A program made the position numbers and the translations under genes. 64,000 nt of DNA. It comes from Rhizoctonia solani (Eukaryota; Basidiomycota; Agaricomycetes; Cantharellales; Ceratobasidiaceae). The stretch's first letter is position 1, and each line of letters opens with the position of its first letter. A model generated the notes under the pieces. It was not told where the DNA came from. It saw only the letters and a program-made list of their open reading frames with translations, and made no database searches. The DNA lies in NCBI RefSeq assembly GCF_016906535.1, contig NC_057370.1, forward strand, positions 930,001 through 994,000, read 5' to 3'. Positions 33,522-44,800 of this stretch are shown piece after piece.

Positions 33522-34821
33522 ATGTCATCGTTTGACTCGGCGTACTCTGAAGCCCAAGCTACTCAGCGTTCGCGCCAGACTCACGGGCATCGTCCCTGCC
33601 CGCTCCCGATAGTGCTGCTCGATATTGACCTGGAGCACACGCGTCATGGTCACACGGGGTTATTTCCCCACTCGTTCCAACAAACCGACGACCGATCCGG
33701 CGCACACAGGCATCAGAATATAGATAACCCTGTGGGTATATTCCAATTGAGACTTTCCGCCCAGACTCACCTCCCAACTTATGCGGACTTACTGAGCCAA
33801 CAGGCCCCGGTTGGTACCCACCAGAGCAACTTACAATCCAAACCAGTATGTTTGATCTGCCTCGAGAGTCCAGATCACACAGACAAATGGATCCTACCCA
33901 CATCGTCCTGCACACATGGATTGATAGTCTGTACGTCATGCTTCAGGCGGTATATCGAATACAAAATACTAGAGGGGTCGGCTACGTTGACTTGTCCGGA
34001 CACCGAATGCAGGAGGGCGCTTGAACCCAAAGATGTAATAAAACGCATCCAGGGTAACACAACATGCTTGAATAGGTGAGAGTTCTTCGCTTGTTTTATC
34101 ATATACGCTTTGGTGACTTAATTGAGATACAAGATATAATATCCTGGTGGCCCAGACAAACCGAGAAGCACATCCAAATTTTGTGTGATGCACCAACCTA
34201 TCATACGGTCGAGGGCAAATTCACAAAGAAGGATGTGGGTGACATTATCCCATATGCTCCAGCAGAATTCAGTTTAACCTAAATCTGCGTTTCTACTAGC
34301 TTCAGCTCCGCTCGTAATCTGCAAATTCTGCCATGCACGCTCCTGTTTCACCCACCATGTACCCTGGCATTCTGGTCTCACTTGCAAGCAATATACGGCA
34401 CCGGGAAGACAGGCATTAGAGAATCGTGCCAGCGAGAATTTCATCGAGAAGCATGCGAGACGATGTCCGAATCCGGCTTGTGGACATCCAGTAAGCATCA
34501 AGCCCTACCTTACGCAATGACTATTGATAATAGATATTCGTAGATACTAAAAGACAACGGCTGTGACCATATGACATGCCGTCACCCAGGTGGATGCGGC
34601 CATGAGTTGTGAGCCTTTTGTGCTAAGCTCCAATTCATACCTCAATATGATTCTGTAGTTGCTGGGCCTGTTTAGCTGATTATGGCCCCATTCATCAACG
34701 AGGAAACCACCATCATAAATCCAGTTGTCCACATTATGCGGGAGTTGGCCGAGATGGCCAATTCGGGGGTCACGTCGGGATCACATTCAGGTGCTGGTTC
34801 CTGGCAGGACACCTGCAATAA
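33522..34821 (+). pseudogene. RBR E3 ubiquitin ligase, copy C, nonsense codon in IBR
   Basis: Third paralog, starting MSSFDSAYSEAQATQ. RING1 is intact (CLICLESPDH to CPDTECRRALEPKDV). After the first conserved intron, the IBR begins NREAHPNFV and then TGA at 34186-34188, exactly where copies A, B and E have the Trp codon of NFVWC. The expected second cysteine of that motif is also replaced (CTNLSYGRG where A has CKNPGCDWG). Downstream of the stop, the IBR second half (CKFCHARSCFTHHVPWHSGLTC) and RING2 (ILKDNGCDHMTC, GHEFCWACLADY) remain open and well conserved, which implies recent inactivation. A Pro/Ser/Thr-rich frame at 34830-35237 may be an old tail exon. A truncated RING1-only protein could still be made. 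Confidence 0.7.
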
Positions 34822-35237
34822 GACCTACGAGGCCATCGCTGGCTCTCTTGGCCTCGGTAGCCCCTGTTTCTATCCCACCCCGGACACCATTTAGACCTCG
34901 TCCTGTGAGAGTAGCACCTACTACTAGTCCCAGAGTGACGCCGACAGTGCCTGTCTCGACCGTTTCGATACCCGACCTAGTTCAAGCTCTGAATCCGTTG
35001 GTCGCTAACCCAACTCCACGCCAATCTTCCACACTACCGCCGGTGCCAGTCTTGTCGCAACGCACCGAAGAATCCCAACGACATTCTGGGCCAACCGAAG
35101 TAATCAACCGGTCTGAAAGGCTCATAAGACTCCCAAGACGACAGGCCCTACATTCAACAAAGAAAGCCCCGGTATCTAACAAAACACCGTACAATGCGAC
35201 CGCAATGCCTCCCGTGGTGTGGTGGGCTTTAGTATAA

Positions 35238-35950
35238 TTATTGTTAATTGTATTTGGACTGGTATTTCATACCAGAGAGACAGAGTCCGTTCCTCAAGCC
35301 GGTTGATTACTGACAAGACATTGTGTCACCCATTCCGGATCTATGTAGTCCCCGTATTCTGTTATCATACGATTGGTCCCCAGTATATATTTATCATATA
35401 TTATACCAACCACATCAACATGAATTTCATTAAAAGCGCGAACTTGGGAAATTTTGGATCGGTAGTCTAACTTTATATTTTGCTGGCATACAAGGGATGA
35501 AAGTGATCGCGCGGTATTCGGTAAGCGCCGAACGATAATCGGGGTGATCTTCCGCAGATATCCATAGTCACGGGTCCTCCTTGCTCAACCCTCGAGGTCC
35601 ACACGTTTCGATGCCGACTGGTTGGCAGTACAGGTGTTATAATTGTTCGTTATTCATATCATGTATGCTCGCTCTTCTTACTCTTTGCCCTTCACTCATC
35701 TGGTGTTTCAACTTGGAGAGCATGCTTCAGCTCTCGATGGTATTGTGAGGTCAGAAAATGAGGCGCACCGGCTATGTACGTCTTGCGATTAGAAGCACAG
35801 TGTGAAAGGCCAGGCGTTCAGAGGGGGAGGCGCTAAGTGAGATGCTCATTAAGGTACGAATATCCATCTCCAATCCTCCTTGGATCTCTCATTCACCACG
35901 ATCTTCCTGACTTACTCCCCTCAGCTGCCACCAACGCACCACACCAGTCG
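35238..35950. other. spacer between RBR copies C and D
   Basis: About 700 bp without a recognised gene. The first exon of copy D may lie at its right end, because an open frame runs into 35951. Confidence 0.4.
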
Positions 35951-37776
35951 ATGAACTTGACTACGGCAATGCAGTCGGCATATTCTGGTTTCGGTGGACT
36001 CTCTCAGACGTCTGTCCCCGCTCTAGGCTTCGCTCGAGTCGCTTCCGGTTCGACAGTATCACGCCAGCAAATGGCACCAAGTCCATTCAATGGGCCTAGC
36101 GGTTCGAGGAGCTACGGCCAAGATTCCTATCGTCAGTAATGGATGAAGATCGTCCCTGTCATTATAACTGAACCTCTCCACAGGAGTACCTGCCACGCAA
36201 GCGACAAACCCACCTCCTTCGAATAGGCCGCCATACTCAACCTTTGCCACTTCATCCCGCAATGAATCACACAATACACCTCGCCCATTTCGTGAGGACT
36301 CTGGCTGGGCGCCTAGCTTATCCGACGCGGGCCCGCCGGTCAATCCCTTTACAACGGCCTCGACCTCGGTCTCGCCCAAAGCAGCACGGCGACCCGAGCC
36401 AACGGCTCCATATGGCGCAAATACATACGGATCTCCTCTCGATATCCGCACCAAAACCCCAAACGCCCAAATAGCCGCAGCGCAAGCCGCGCGCAATCTG
36501 TATGCTCATCGGTCATCCCCACCTGGGTCATTGCCCGCGGGCAGCTCTGACAGCATCCTTCGGCCTTCGAATATATTCTCCCTGAGCCCCCAGCCTCATC
36601 CGCTCCCATTAAACGTTCTCCGTCGCCACTCTCCCGGTTCGAGACGTCCCCGAGTGCTATGAATACTGGCAGAATGGCAACCGAGCCAGAATTTTTCAAG
36701 AGGGAGCGCCGGAACGTCAGACTATCAAGGAATGGTTATCGACTCATCTGGTGATTATTATCCTCGCCACGACGGCCGGATCGCCAGCATTCCGACTCAA
36801 CCCTTAATAATCCCTGTCAGCGACCTCACTCCTATCGATGTTAATCCGGCTGCTTCAAATACTACCGGAGAAATACAAATGTGTGTTGTATGCTTTGAAC
36901 AGGGGTCGGACGTTCGCTTCGCCGCCCGTAGTCCTACTGCATCCTGTCATCATGGGGCGACGGTCTGCGTGAGCTGTCTCGAGCAACACATATTGATAGC
37001 CATACACAAGTCCAGAAGCGTTGGTATTAGATGTCCCCACGACGGATGTGGAAAGATGCTGGAATACCAAGATGTCTATTGCTCTGTACGAGATTGGAGC
37101 ATGCTTGCATAGTAAGTAATTCATAAAGTTCCCTAAACTGTATTATAACGCGTCACTTTGAATAGCTATGAACAACTCTTGATCAGACGGGAAATGGGTA
37201 ACACCGAGCAATTCGTATGGTGCAAGAATCCGATTTGTACCTCTGGGCAGGTGCATAAACCCGGGCGTGAGTCCATCAATTGCCTCCACCCTCCCATACA
37301 ACTCAATTTGAAATTTTAGCCAACCAGCCCATTGTGACTTGCAACACTTGCCATCAAAAATCCTGCTATGTCCATGACCGGCCCTGGCACGAAGGTTTAT
37401 CATGCGAAGATTTTGACATCAAGTTGCGCAGGTATGAGGAACAAGATCGAGCTACCCGAGCGTATTTGGCCAAAAACACCAAGTCGTGCCCAAAGTGCAA
37501 GCGCAAGGTAGAGAAGATCATTGTGCACTGGTTGACACAGAACCTGATACACATTTTGTATAGATCGAGCGAAATGGAGGGTGCGACCACATGACATGTC
37601 AGCGGCCGGGGGGATGCGGACATGAGTTGTGAGTTGACATTCACGCAACCGTTTCTTTTGCTGACTTTACATCCAGTTGTTGGGAATGCTTAGCTGACGG
37701 AGGCAGTCACAAGCCCGGATGTTCGCATCTACCATCCAGGATTCGTCGTCGATGTATAACGGTTCGACGTCCATGA
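35951..37776 (+). CDS. RBR E3 ubiquitin ligase, copy D
   Basis: Fourth paralog. The first Met used is 35951 (MNLTTAMQSAYSGFGG). A disordered N-terminal half runs in one frame to a TGA at 36660-36662 and is open in the same frame just beyond it. Either a small intron removes the stop or the copy is damaged. RING1 is CVVCFEQGSDV to CPHDGCGKMLEYQDV. The IBR is EQFVWCKNPICTSGQVH with CNTCHQKSCYVHDRPWHEGLSC. RING2 is CPKCKRK, IERNGGCDHMTC, GGCGHEFCWECLADG, with the catalytic cysteine present. The protein ends soon after RING2 (TGA at 37774-37776) and lacks the long tail of copy A. Intron positions match the other copies. Confidence 0.75.
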
Positions 37777-38294
37777 GTTTATCTATTTCCTTGACCCTTT
37801 CTTCCCCATCCTTGTTCCGTTTTTCCTCATGGAGTATGCGTTTTACCGACTGAGTTTCTATGCGACTTGTCTCACATTCGCTCAAATATCTGAAACTTGG
37901 TGTATCTATATATTGCAGTCTTGCCTCATCTCACTTATACATGTACGCTTTGTCATTGAAACACACATTGGATTGTGGTGCTATGTAGCAACAATATATC
38001 ACATGAGTTATGTAATAAATATTCCAATTGTTGTATGCCATTCGGGATGGTTAAGCTTAAGGTACTGGTATACCATATGAAGAATAGCCAGACCAGGGCT
38101 CCTTTGCTGGGTCGCCTGATTAGGAGCTGCTTTGTCAAGCTTCCTGCCGGAGTGTCCAGCAGGTTGCCACTTCAAGGTTACCACCGGCCAAGCGCCAGTG
38201 GAAAGTCTGACCCGGGCTTCTATCATCCCGATAGGAACTTCCGCAAGTACAAGGTTATACTGGCAGCATTTCTCTGGAAATCGATTCGAACATC
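37777..38294. other. spacer between RBR copies D and E
   Basis: About 520 bp. Overlapping small frames at 37829-38424 show no recognisable motif. Confidence 0.4.
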
Positions 38295-39704
38295 GTGTCG
38301 AGGTTTGACTTCACGCGTGTCACCGGAAGAGCATCAAAACCACGCACCTTGCTCGCTTCACCACAGCCTCCACCCACAGCCTCCATTCAAGTTTGTACAA
38401 GAGTCGGTATCCTATACTATCTGAGACCTAGCTTGACTCTTGGATTGAGGTTATCATACTATGGCAGCCTCTGTAAAACGACTCGTGGCGCTCCCAAATG
38501 CACACAACACTCGCGTCCTCGTGTTAGGACCGTTCCGCCCATCCCTGCTAGTATAAACCACGATGTTCCTCCTTCAATTGGCCAGAGTTCCGAAACATCC
38601 ATACCCATTGGCGACAACCAGTCTCAGGTACACCATGTCGAGGCAACCACCATTCCTATCATTGTTCCGTCCATACATCGATCAACAGCTCCTTCGAGTC
38701 CTGTTGAACCTCGGTGCATGGTATGCTTTGAACCCAAGCCACTAACAACGATCGGTACCTCGAATTGCGCTCATGATTCGCGCGTGTGCGAAGAGTGTCT
38801 AGAACGCCATATTGAAATATCGGTCTGCGACCGGGGATTCACCAACGTGACTTGTCCATTGTTATCCTGTAACGAGCTTTTATCTTATGAAGACATTCTG
38901 GGGGGCGTCAAGGACGAAAATGTGCTATCTCGGTGGGTAATTCTGTTGTGATCAAAGGCGAGCTAGATATATTCATATATAAAGTCTTATCTTGTCAGAT
39001 ACGAGCGGTTATTACTTCGAAGGGCGCTTGATGCAATGCCTAATTTTGTCTGGTGTAAAAACCCTCAGTGTTCGTTTGGACAGTTTCATGACGGCAGTTG
39101 TAAGTTTCCTTTCAAAACTCATTCTGCTCAGCTCGGCCAATAATACAATCCACACTGGCGATGCTGACGTCTCTTCGATCAGCGACATCATGTCCAAATG
39201 TGAAATGTGAAGCGTGCGGACATGAATCTTGCTATGTCCACGATACCCCCTGGCACCAAGGACTTACGTGCAGTCAATATGATTCCAAGATGAAGCGAAG
39301 TGCTCAAGCTGGCAAGATCCGTGCAAATGAAAATTACATCTCAAAACATGCTAAAGCATGTCCAACTTGTGGAAGAATAGTAAGCCCAAGACTACTGTGG
39401 ATATTTATTTTATCTGTTTTGCTTACTTGTTTCTTGTACTCTAGATTGAAAAGGGGTATGGATGTGACCATATGACTTGCATGGGGCCGATGGGATGTGG
39501 TCATGAATTGTGGGTTGACTCAACAACTGGCTTGGATGAGTTTGGATATCTGACTCGGTTCATTACAGCTGCTGGTGTTGCCTTGCCGATTATAAACCGA
39601 TTCATGAACAGGGAAACCACCTGCACAAGCGCAAGTGCCGGCATTATGATAGCAGATTAAAACTAGCCATGAAACGATTATTACTTTGGGTCCTCCGATT
39701 GTAG
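38295..39704 (+). CDS. RBR E3 ubiquitin ligase, copy E
   Basis: Fifth paralog. RING1 is CMVCFEPKPLTT to CPLLSCNELLSYEDI. The IBR is MPNFVWCKNPQCSFGQFHDG with CEACGHESCYVHDTPWHQGLTC. RING2 is CPTCGRI, IEKGYGCDHMTC, MGCGHEFCWCCLADY, with the catalytic cysteine kept. The intron inside the Phe codon of HEF (about 39510-39569) is needed to reach CWCC and the stop TAG at 39702-39704. The tail is short, with HEQGNHLHKRKCRHYD as in the other copies. The N-terminus is Pro-rich. The given start is a GTG-initiated frame and is only a placeholder, since no convincing ATG lies upstream of RING1. Confidence 0.75.
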
Positions 39705-40433
39705 AAGTATGTTCCTTTTTTTGAGGCGAAGAGCCCATTGAGATAAGATACCATCATGGGCGCGCCTTTATGAGATAACTAAACGCATATCCGCGGGAAA
39801 CCGCTCGTGGATTTTCTTCCTATGGGTTCAGATACTCCGATAGTATGATTGTATGATTGTATAAGAAAGGACATCTGTATGCTGAAGGAAACGCGAACTA
39901 TGGTCCCATCATGAGAACCTCCAGCTCCCGCATGTGCATTGTATACTATGTACATACGTGTCAATACTGTAACGATCCCGGAATGCGATCGAGCCGACGA
40001 ATTCCATAACTAATTCGTGATGATAGATTGGGCTTGCAAACAACCAACGGTGTCCTCACCAACACTATACGTCATTCGACAACAAATGTCCAATTCATGC
40101 CCGGTACTAAGGAGTATTATAACACAGTCGACCGATGTTTATAAAGCGTGGAAGTAATTTCTCCCGTGTTCGGGCAGCACTAATTCCAAGAAAATGCGAT
40201 ATCTGAGTAAGGCATATCCGGAAAAGGAAGTTTGATGCTGACTGAGCTAGCTTATTCCATATTAAGATGAGGTACTGAGCACGCAATCGACTCCCACCAG
40301 TTAAAACAATACAAAATTGCGTCTCCAGCATGATATAAATCCGACCTGAGGACGTCAGTGTGGTCCCCGCATCTGACAAACACACCTTTCCGAATTTCTA
40401 CCCACCTCTCACCTGCTCGTCTCCTCACCCAAA
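39705..40433. other. intergenic, end of RBR array
   Basis: Over 700 bp between RBR copy E and the PAPS reductase gene. No gene is recognised. Confidence 0.45.
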
Positions 40434-41405
40434 ATGACCGTCACCATCCCCCTCCAAACCGATCTCCTGAGCCTTCCTTTGAGCCCCGAGCAGCTCGATA
40501 CCATCAATGAACAGCTCCGCAATGAGTCTCCTCAGGGGATCCTTACTTGGGCGGTTACTCACCTCCCCAACCTCTACCAGACGACTGCCTTTGGCCTTAC
40601 CGGTTTGGCAGCGACGGATATGTTGGCCAAAATTACCACGTCGCCACCTCCACTTATCTTTATCGATACCCTCTACCATTTCAAAGAAACTCTCGATTTG
40701 GCAAATGAAGTCCAGCGCCGTTACCAAAGCACCATGCATGTATACCGCCCTGAAGGAACCGACACTGTCGAAGATTTCGAGCGCATTCATGGACAAAAAC
40801 TTTGGGAGACTGACGAACCTCGATACGACTACCTCGTCAAGGTACGTGCCTGTTCCTGGTACCGAAGAATTGATCTGAACCCGAAGTTTTGCAGGTGGAG
40901 CCGGCACGCCGAGCATACCGAGAGCTCAACGTACAGGCCGTCATTACTGGCCGACGTGCTACCCAGGGCGCCGACAGGGCCAACCTGCAGCCCATCGAGG
41001 TTGATGCGACCGGGTGGTAAAGGTCAATCCTCTCTTCGCGTGGACATTTGCGCAAGTGAAGTCGTATGTCGAAGAGCACAATGTCCCTCGTAATGCTCTC
41101 CTTGCTCAAGGATACGAAGCGTCGGAGATTGGCACTCGACGATCAAGAGCGGCTCCGGCGATGCCGGCGAGCGTGCTGGCCGTTGGGCAGGGAAGGAGAA
41201 AACGGAGTGCGGGCTCCACCAGGACTACTTCAAGTTGAAGTTGTTGGCTATGAAGAAACAGGTCAGTTTTCTTTCGCGAAAGCTTTTGCTATATTGTGCT
41301 CACCTAGCGGTTCACCCACAGCGCGAGGAAGAGCTCCGTCTCAAGGATGAGTCACGCCCAGATACCGAGGCACTTCCATCATCAACAATAGTCTCGACCA
41401 ACTGA
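40434..41405 (+). CDS. MET16: PAPS reductase with two apparent frameshifts
   Basis: Phosphoadenylyl-sulfate reductase reduces PAPS to sulfite in sulfate assimilation. The start is MTVTIPLQTDLLSLPLS. Domain motifs follow: TTAFGLTGLAATDML, PPLIFIDTLYHFKETLDL and, after intron 40842-40894, AVITGRRATQGADRA. The catalytic ECGLH motif lies near the C-terminus. The frame breaks twice, each time by one missing base in a homopolymer: GGG at 41012-41014 (GGGG expected) and AA at 41117-41118 (AAA expected, giving GYESVGDWHST). The rest reads normally to TGA at 41403-41405, including intron 41262-41321. All conserved residues survive on either side, so the breaks look more like consensus-sequence errors than decay, but a real mutation is possible. 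Confidence 0.85.
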
Positions 41406-41835
41406 ACGCCATGTTTTGGTTTTGGATTCCCCTGTACTTAATGTGTAATTAGTCTGTATTTGTATACAAGTTATATGAACCTTGTGCAACTTTCTGTTAG
41501 TCTCGTCAGGTATTGAGTGAGGTCAAGGATCTGATGGTCGTGATCAGGTGAGGTGTAGTTGCCATTTGAGTTTGGCTCTGTCCGAGTTCATATCGATTTT
41601 GGTAGTGATTTGTTAAGTCAGCATCCCTAAGCCTTTGAACTCTCGGATCACACCGAAAACCACGCATTGCATCTGTTGGGTATATTATACGACTGTGCTC
41701 AACCTACAAAAGTCACCCAACCATATTGAATGACCCAAGAAAGTAAGAATAATATCCATTATAGTAACAAGAGAAAGAGTTTGTAAGGGGAGTTTTCAGT
41801 CGAGAATTAAGTCTAATTGAAACAGTAATGAACGA
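41406..41835. other. convergent intergenic spacer
   Basis: 430 bp between the stop codons of the PAPS reductase and the kinesin genes. Nothing is recognised. Confidence 0.4.
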
Positions 41836-44800
41836 TCAGGGTATTCTAGTAGGATCAAGCTTCAGCATCCAAGACTGCTGCTCCTTCGCGTTTGAAGCCT
41901 TCATAGCGTAAGAGTTTGAAGCGGTATATAGAGTAACGTGTTCTTGTGCTTCAGACAGATTGGTTAATATTTGCCGGGAGCTGCATAATGAGCCACTCAC
42001 CCCAGTCATATTCTCCCAATTCGGGTCATTTTCCACTTTGAGTCCAGGAGGAAGGCTGATAACCGCAAGCTCCTCTACTTCGTTCGAGCGCGCATAGAGT
42101 GACAGGTACGGTCTGCATCATCCCGGTTGATCAACAGGGGCCGAGGAGAATAATTTGCGTGTAACTCACCGGCGAAGCACGCACCAGCGGCGCTCCCATT
42201 TGTCCTCCATCGCATCAGTCATAACCAGGAGATGCCCTTTCTTCGTAGCAGTGTCACTGAAAGGGGTAAACGATCAGATAAGGACATAGGGGTAGCGAAT
42301 GAATAACTAACGTTCTCGCCATCAGCTTGGTCTGCCTGGAGCTTTATCGTAACTGTGGGCTCGTCATCCTCAGTGAAAGTCGTTGTGCTAGGTGAATCAA
42401 GCTCAGATGGGTCTTGCTTCAAAGCAATCTAAACGAACCAAGTTAGCCGGATAATGGGAAGTAACGATAAATGCGCACCTCTCCATGGTGCCCAAACTTC
42501 TTTTTCCATAGCTCCACCGACTTGCGCAGTAGTTCATCGCTATCCCTCCACTTCTCCTCTGCCTCGAATTGTTGAGGTGGTACCGCTGCTAGAATAACCT
42601 TAACAGCTTGCACATCGGCCGAGCGCCGTTCTGTTGTATCCAGTTTGACGTAATCCTCTACGATTGAGATACCTCTCGGCCGCCACGATCCGAGGATGTC
42701 CTCATTGCGGACATACTTTCCGGATGTATCCAAACGCCATAGGTCCTTGCTAGACCGCGTAAGCGGTGGAGTCATACGGAGATTGAAAACCGAGCTAGTC
42801 TTCGACAAAGTCTTGGAAGAATTTAAGAAATTGTATAGCCGCGAAGGTTTACCCGCATCCCGTCCTTGGATCATTACGGCAAGGTCCATAGAAAATTGCA
42901 CTGGTTCCAGGCAAGATTCGACCTCTACGAACCACTGAACCTGAATCAAGATACGATGGTTCGCAGCGGTGACACGGTTAAGGAGTAGTGAGTCATGCAC
43001 GCTTGAATCCCAGAGGGCGTTTACGGTCAGGGTACTGGTTCCATCTGTGTTGAGCTCGGCTGGTTGGTCTTTGAGTAGCTTGAGCTCATAAAAGTCTTTG
43101 GAAGTCGAGTCTTGTACCTGTCCTCTGGGATCAAGTAGTCGAATGTTTCCCGCTCGAGCCCGGTTGATTTGCAGCCAGGGCAGTTGTCGCCCAGAGTTGG
43201 TGACCATTGTCAACGTTAGACGGCGCTGGAGACCTTGATGAATGCAGAACACTCCAGGGTCTAGGTGGCCTTGCGATTGCACGGGCACGGGCAAATAGTC
43301 ACCCTCTGCAGTGAGTTCGCGAATCTGAGCCCAAACGACGACGTCATGCGATTGTTCGACCACAAAGTCGGATTCGGACCGACGCATGGGAGGTAAATTG
43401 GTCGGCATCGGTCTAAGTTCCCCGTTTGAACCAGAAGGTCGATTCACCATACGAAGCTCGCGCAACTCATCCCATCGTTCAAGTCGCTCAAGATAGGTTG
43501 GCCTGACTTGAGCAAAGAACTCGATTGGCGCGTAACTTGAACGAAGGAAAGCAAGCGTCTTGGCCGTAATCGCAACGGAAAAAGTCTGGCGGAACTTCAA
43601 GTCCGATAACGTCGTGGTATCCATATCGAGCGCCTTTGAAGGATAAACCTCGTCCTGTGTAGCTGCCGGCCCAATAAATGACGAAAGTCTAATCTGTGCA
43701 TGTATCGAGGAAAAGTCCACCGAGGAAAGACCCTTGACTTGATCTATGGAGACGGTAAACCGAAGCTTGGATCCCGAAGGGAGTGTACTTGGTATAGGAG
43801 AAGAGGATCTGCTGGTCGAAGTAGAGCCTCCCAACGATTTCGATGGATGCGTCACGGTTGCGACCTTGATATCTATTCGGCACGACCCAATGGCCTCAGC
43901 AGTGTAACGGCAGAAAATAGGCGCTGTGCTAGTGGATGAGAAGCGGCGGGACAAGGGAGCAAGTGAAACCATAGCGTTTCCTATAAATGAATATCCGGAT
44001 GGTGGGGGGTCATAAAAGGGTTCCGAAGACGAAAAGTGGCGAGAATACGATGGCCTATCCGAGTACGCTGTCAAGTTGCGCATACGTTGTAGTTGTTGCT
44101 GAAGGCGTTCCAAGGACCACACGTATATTGCATTATTATTCTTGTCAAGGACCTTGACTCCGACAGATGGCTGAGTTCGTGAAGCAAGTATTGGATCTGC
44201 AACGTCCCCAAACTCGCCCAGCCCGGCGATACCTTCAAGAGCAGATGCAGGGCATGCTAACGTCCCCCCAGAGGCAATAGTGAAGTTATAAGAAACCTCT
44301 TTCTCGAGTTCCTTACTGTGCAAACTTAGTTGTGGCCAACACCATTTAACTTGCCCAAACTCACCTGATAATATTGGCCTCCTTCACGAGAACCGCATTA
44401 GACAAGACAGTTTCGGCCATCGAGAACGAGCGATGGGATCTCCATTTATCCAAGACTTTACGAATGAGCCTAAGCTGCCGTGCCGTATATATTTGAGGTT
44501 CAAAGGGTTTGAGGTCATCTTCGGTTGCGGCCAGCCCCTTGGCGCGAATATCCAACAATCGCTTCATCTGGTTTTGGACCACCTGGAGCGCATGCTCCAT
44601 CTGCTCCTTCTCCGCTCTGAGGTCTTCCTCCACTTCGCTGACTTCGGCGAGGGCGCCCAACCTTGCCTCATAGTCGCCGAGGTGCGTTTGCATATCTCGA
44701 AGGGAACCCTCCACGCCATTGGCTTCCAGACTCGTGTCGTCGGTTAGGTCACTGGGAGCGGGTCGACCGCTCTCGCTCCAAACATCGTCCGCGTGACTGA

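Noticed and set aside
37755..37775. GGTTCGACGTCC resembling a tRNA B box
   Set aside because: It lies in the last coding exon of RBR copy D, and no A box or cloverleaf can be formed.
42696..44747. Plus-strand frames inside the kinesin gene
   Set aside because: They are antisense shadows of long conserved kinesin-3 exons.
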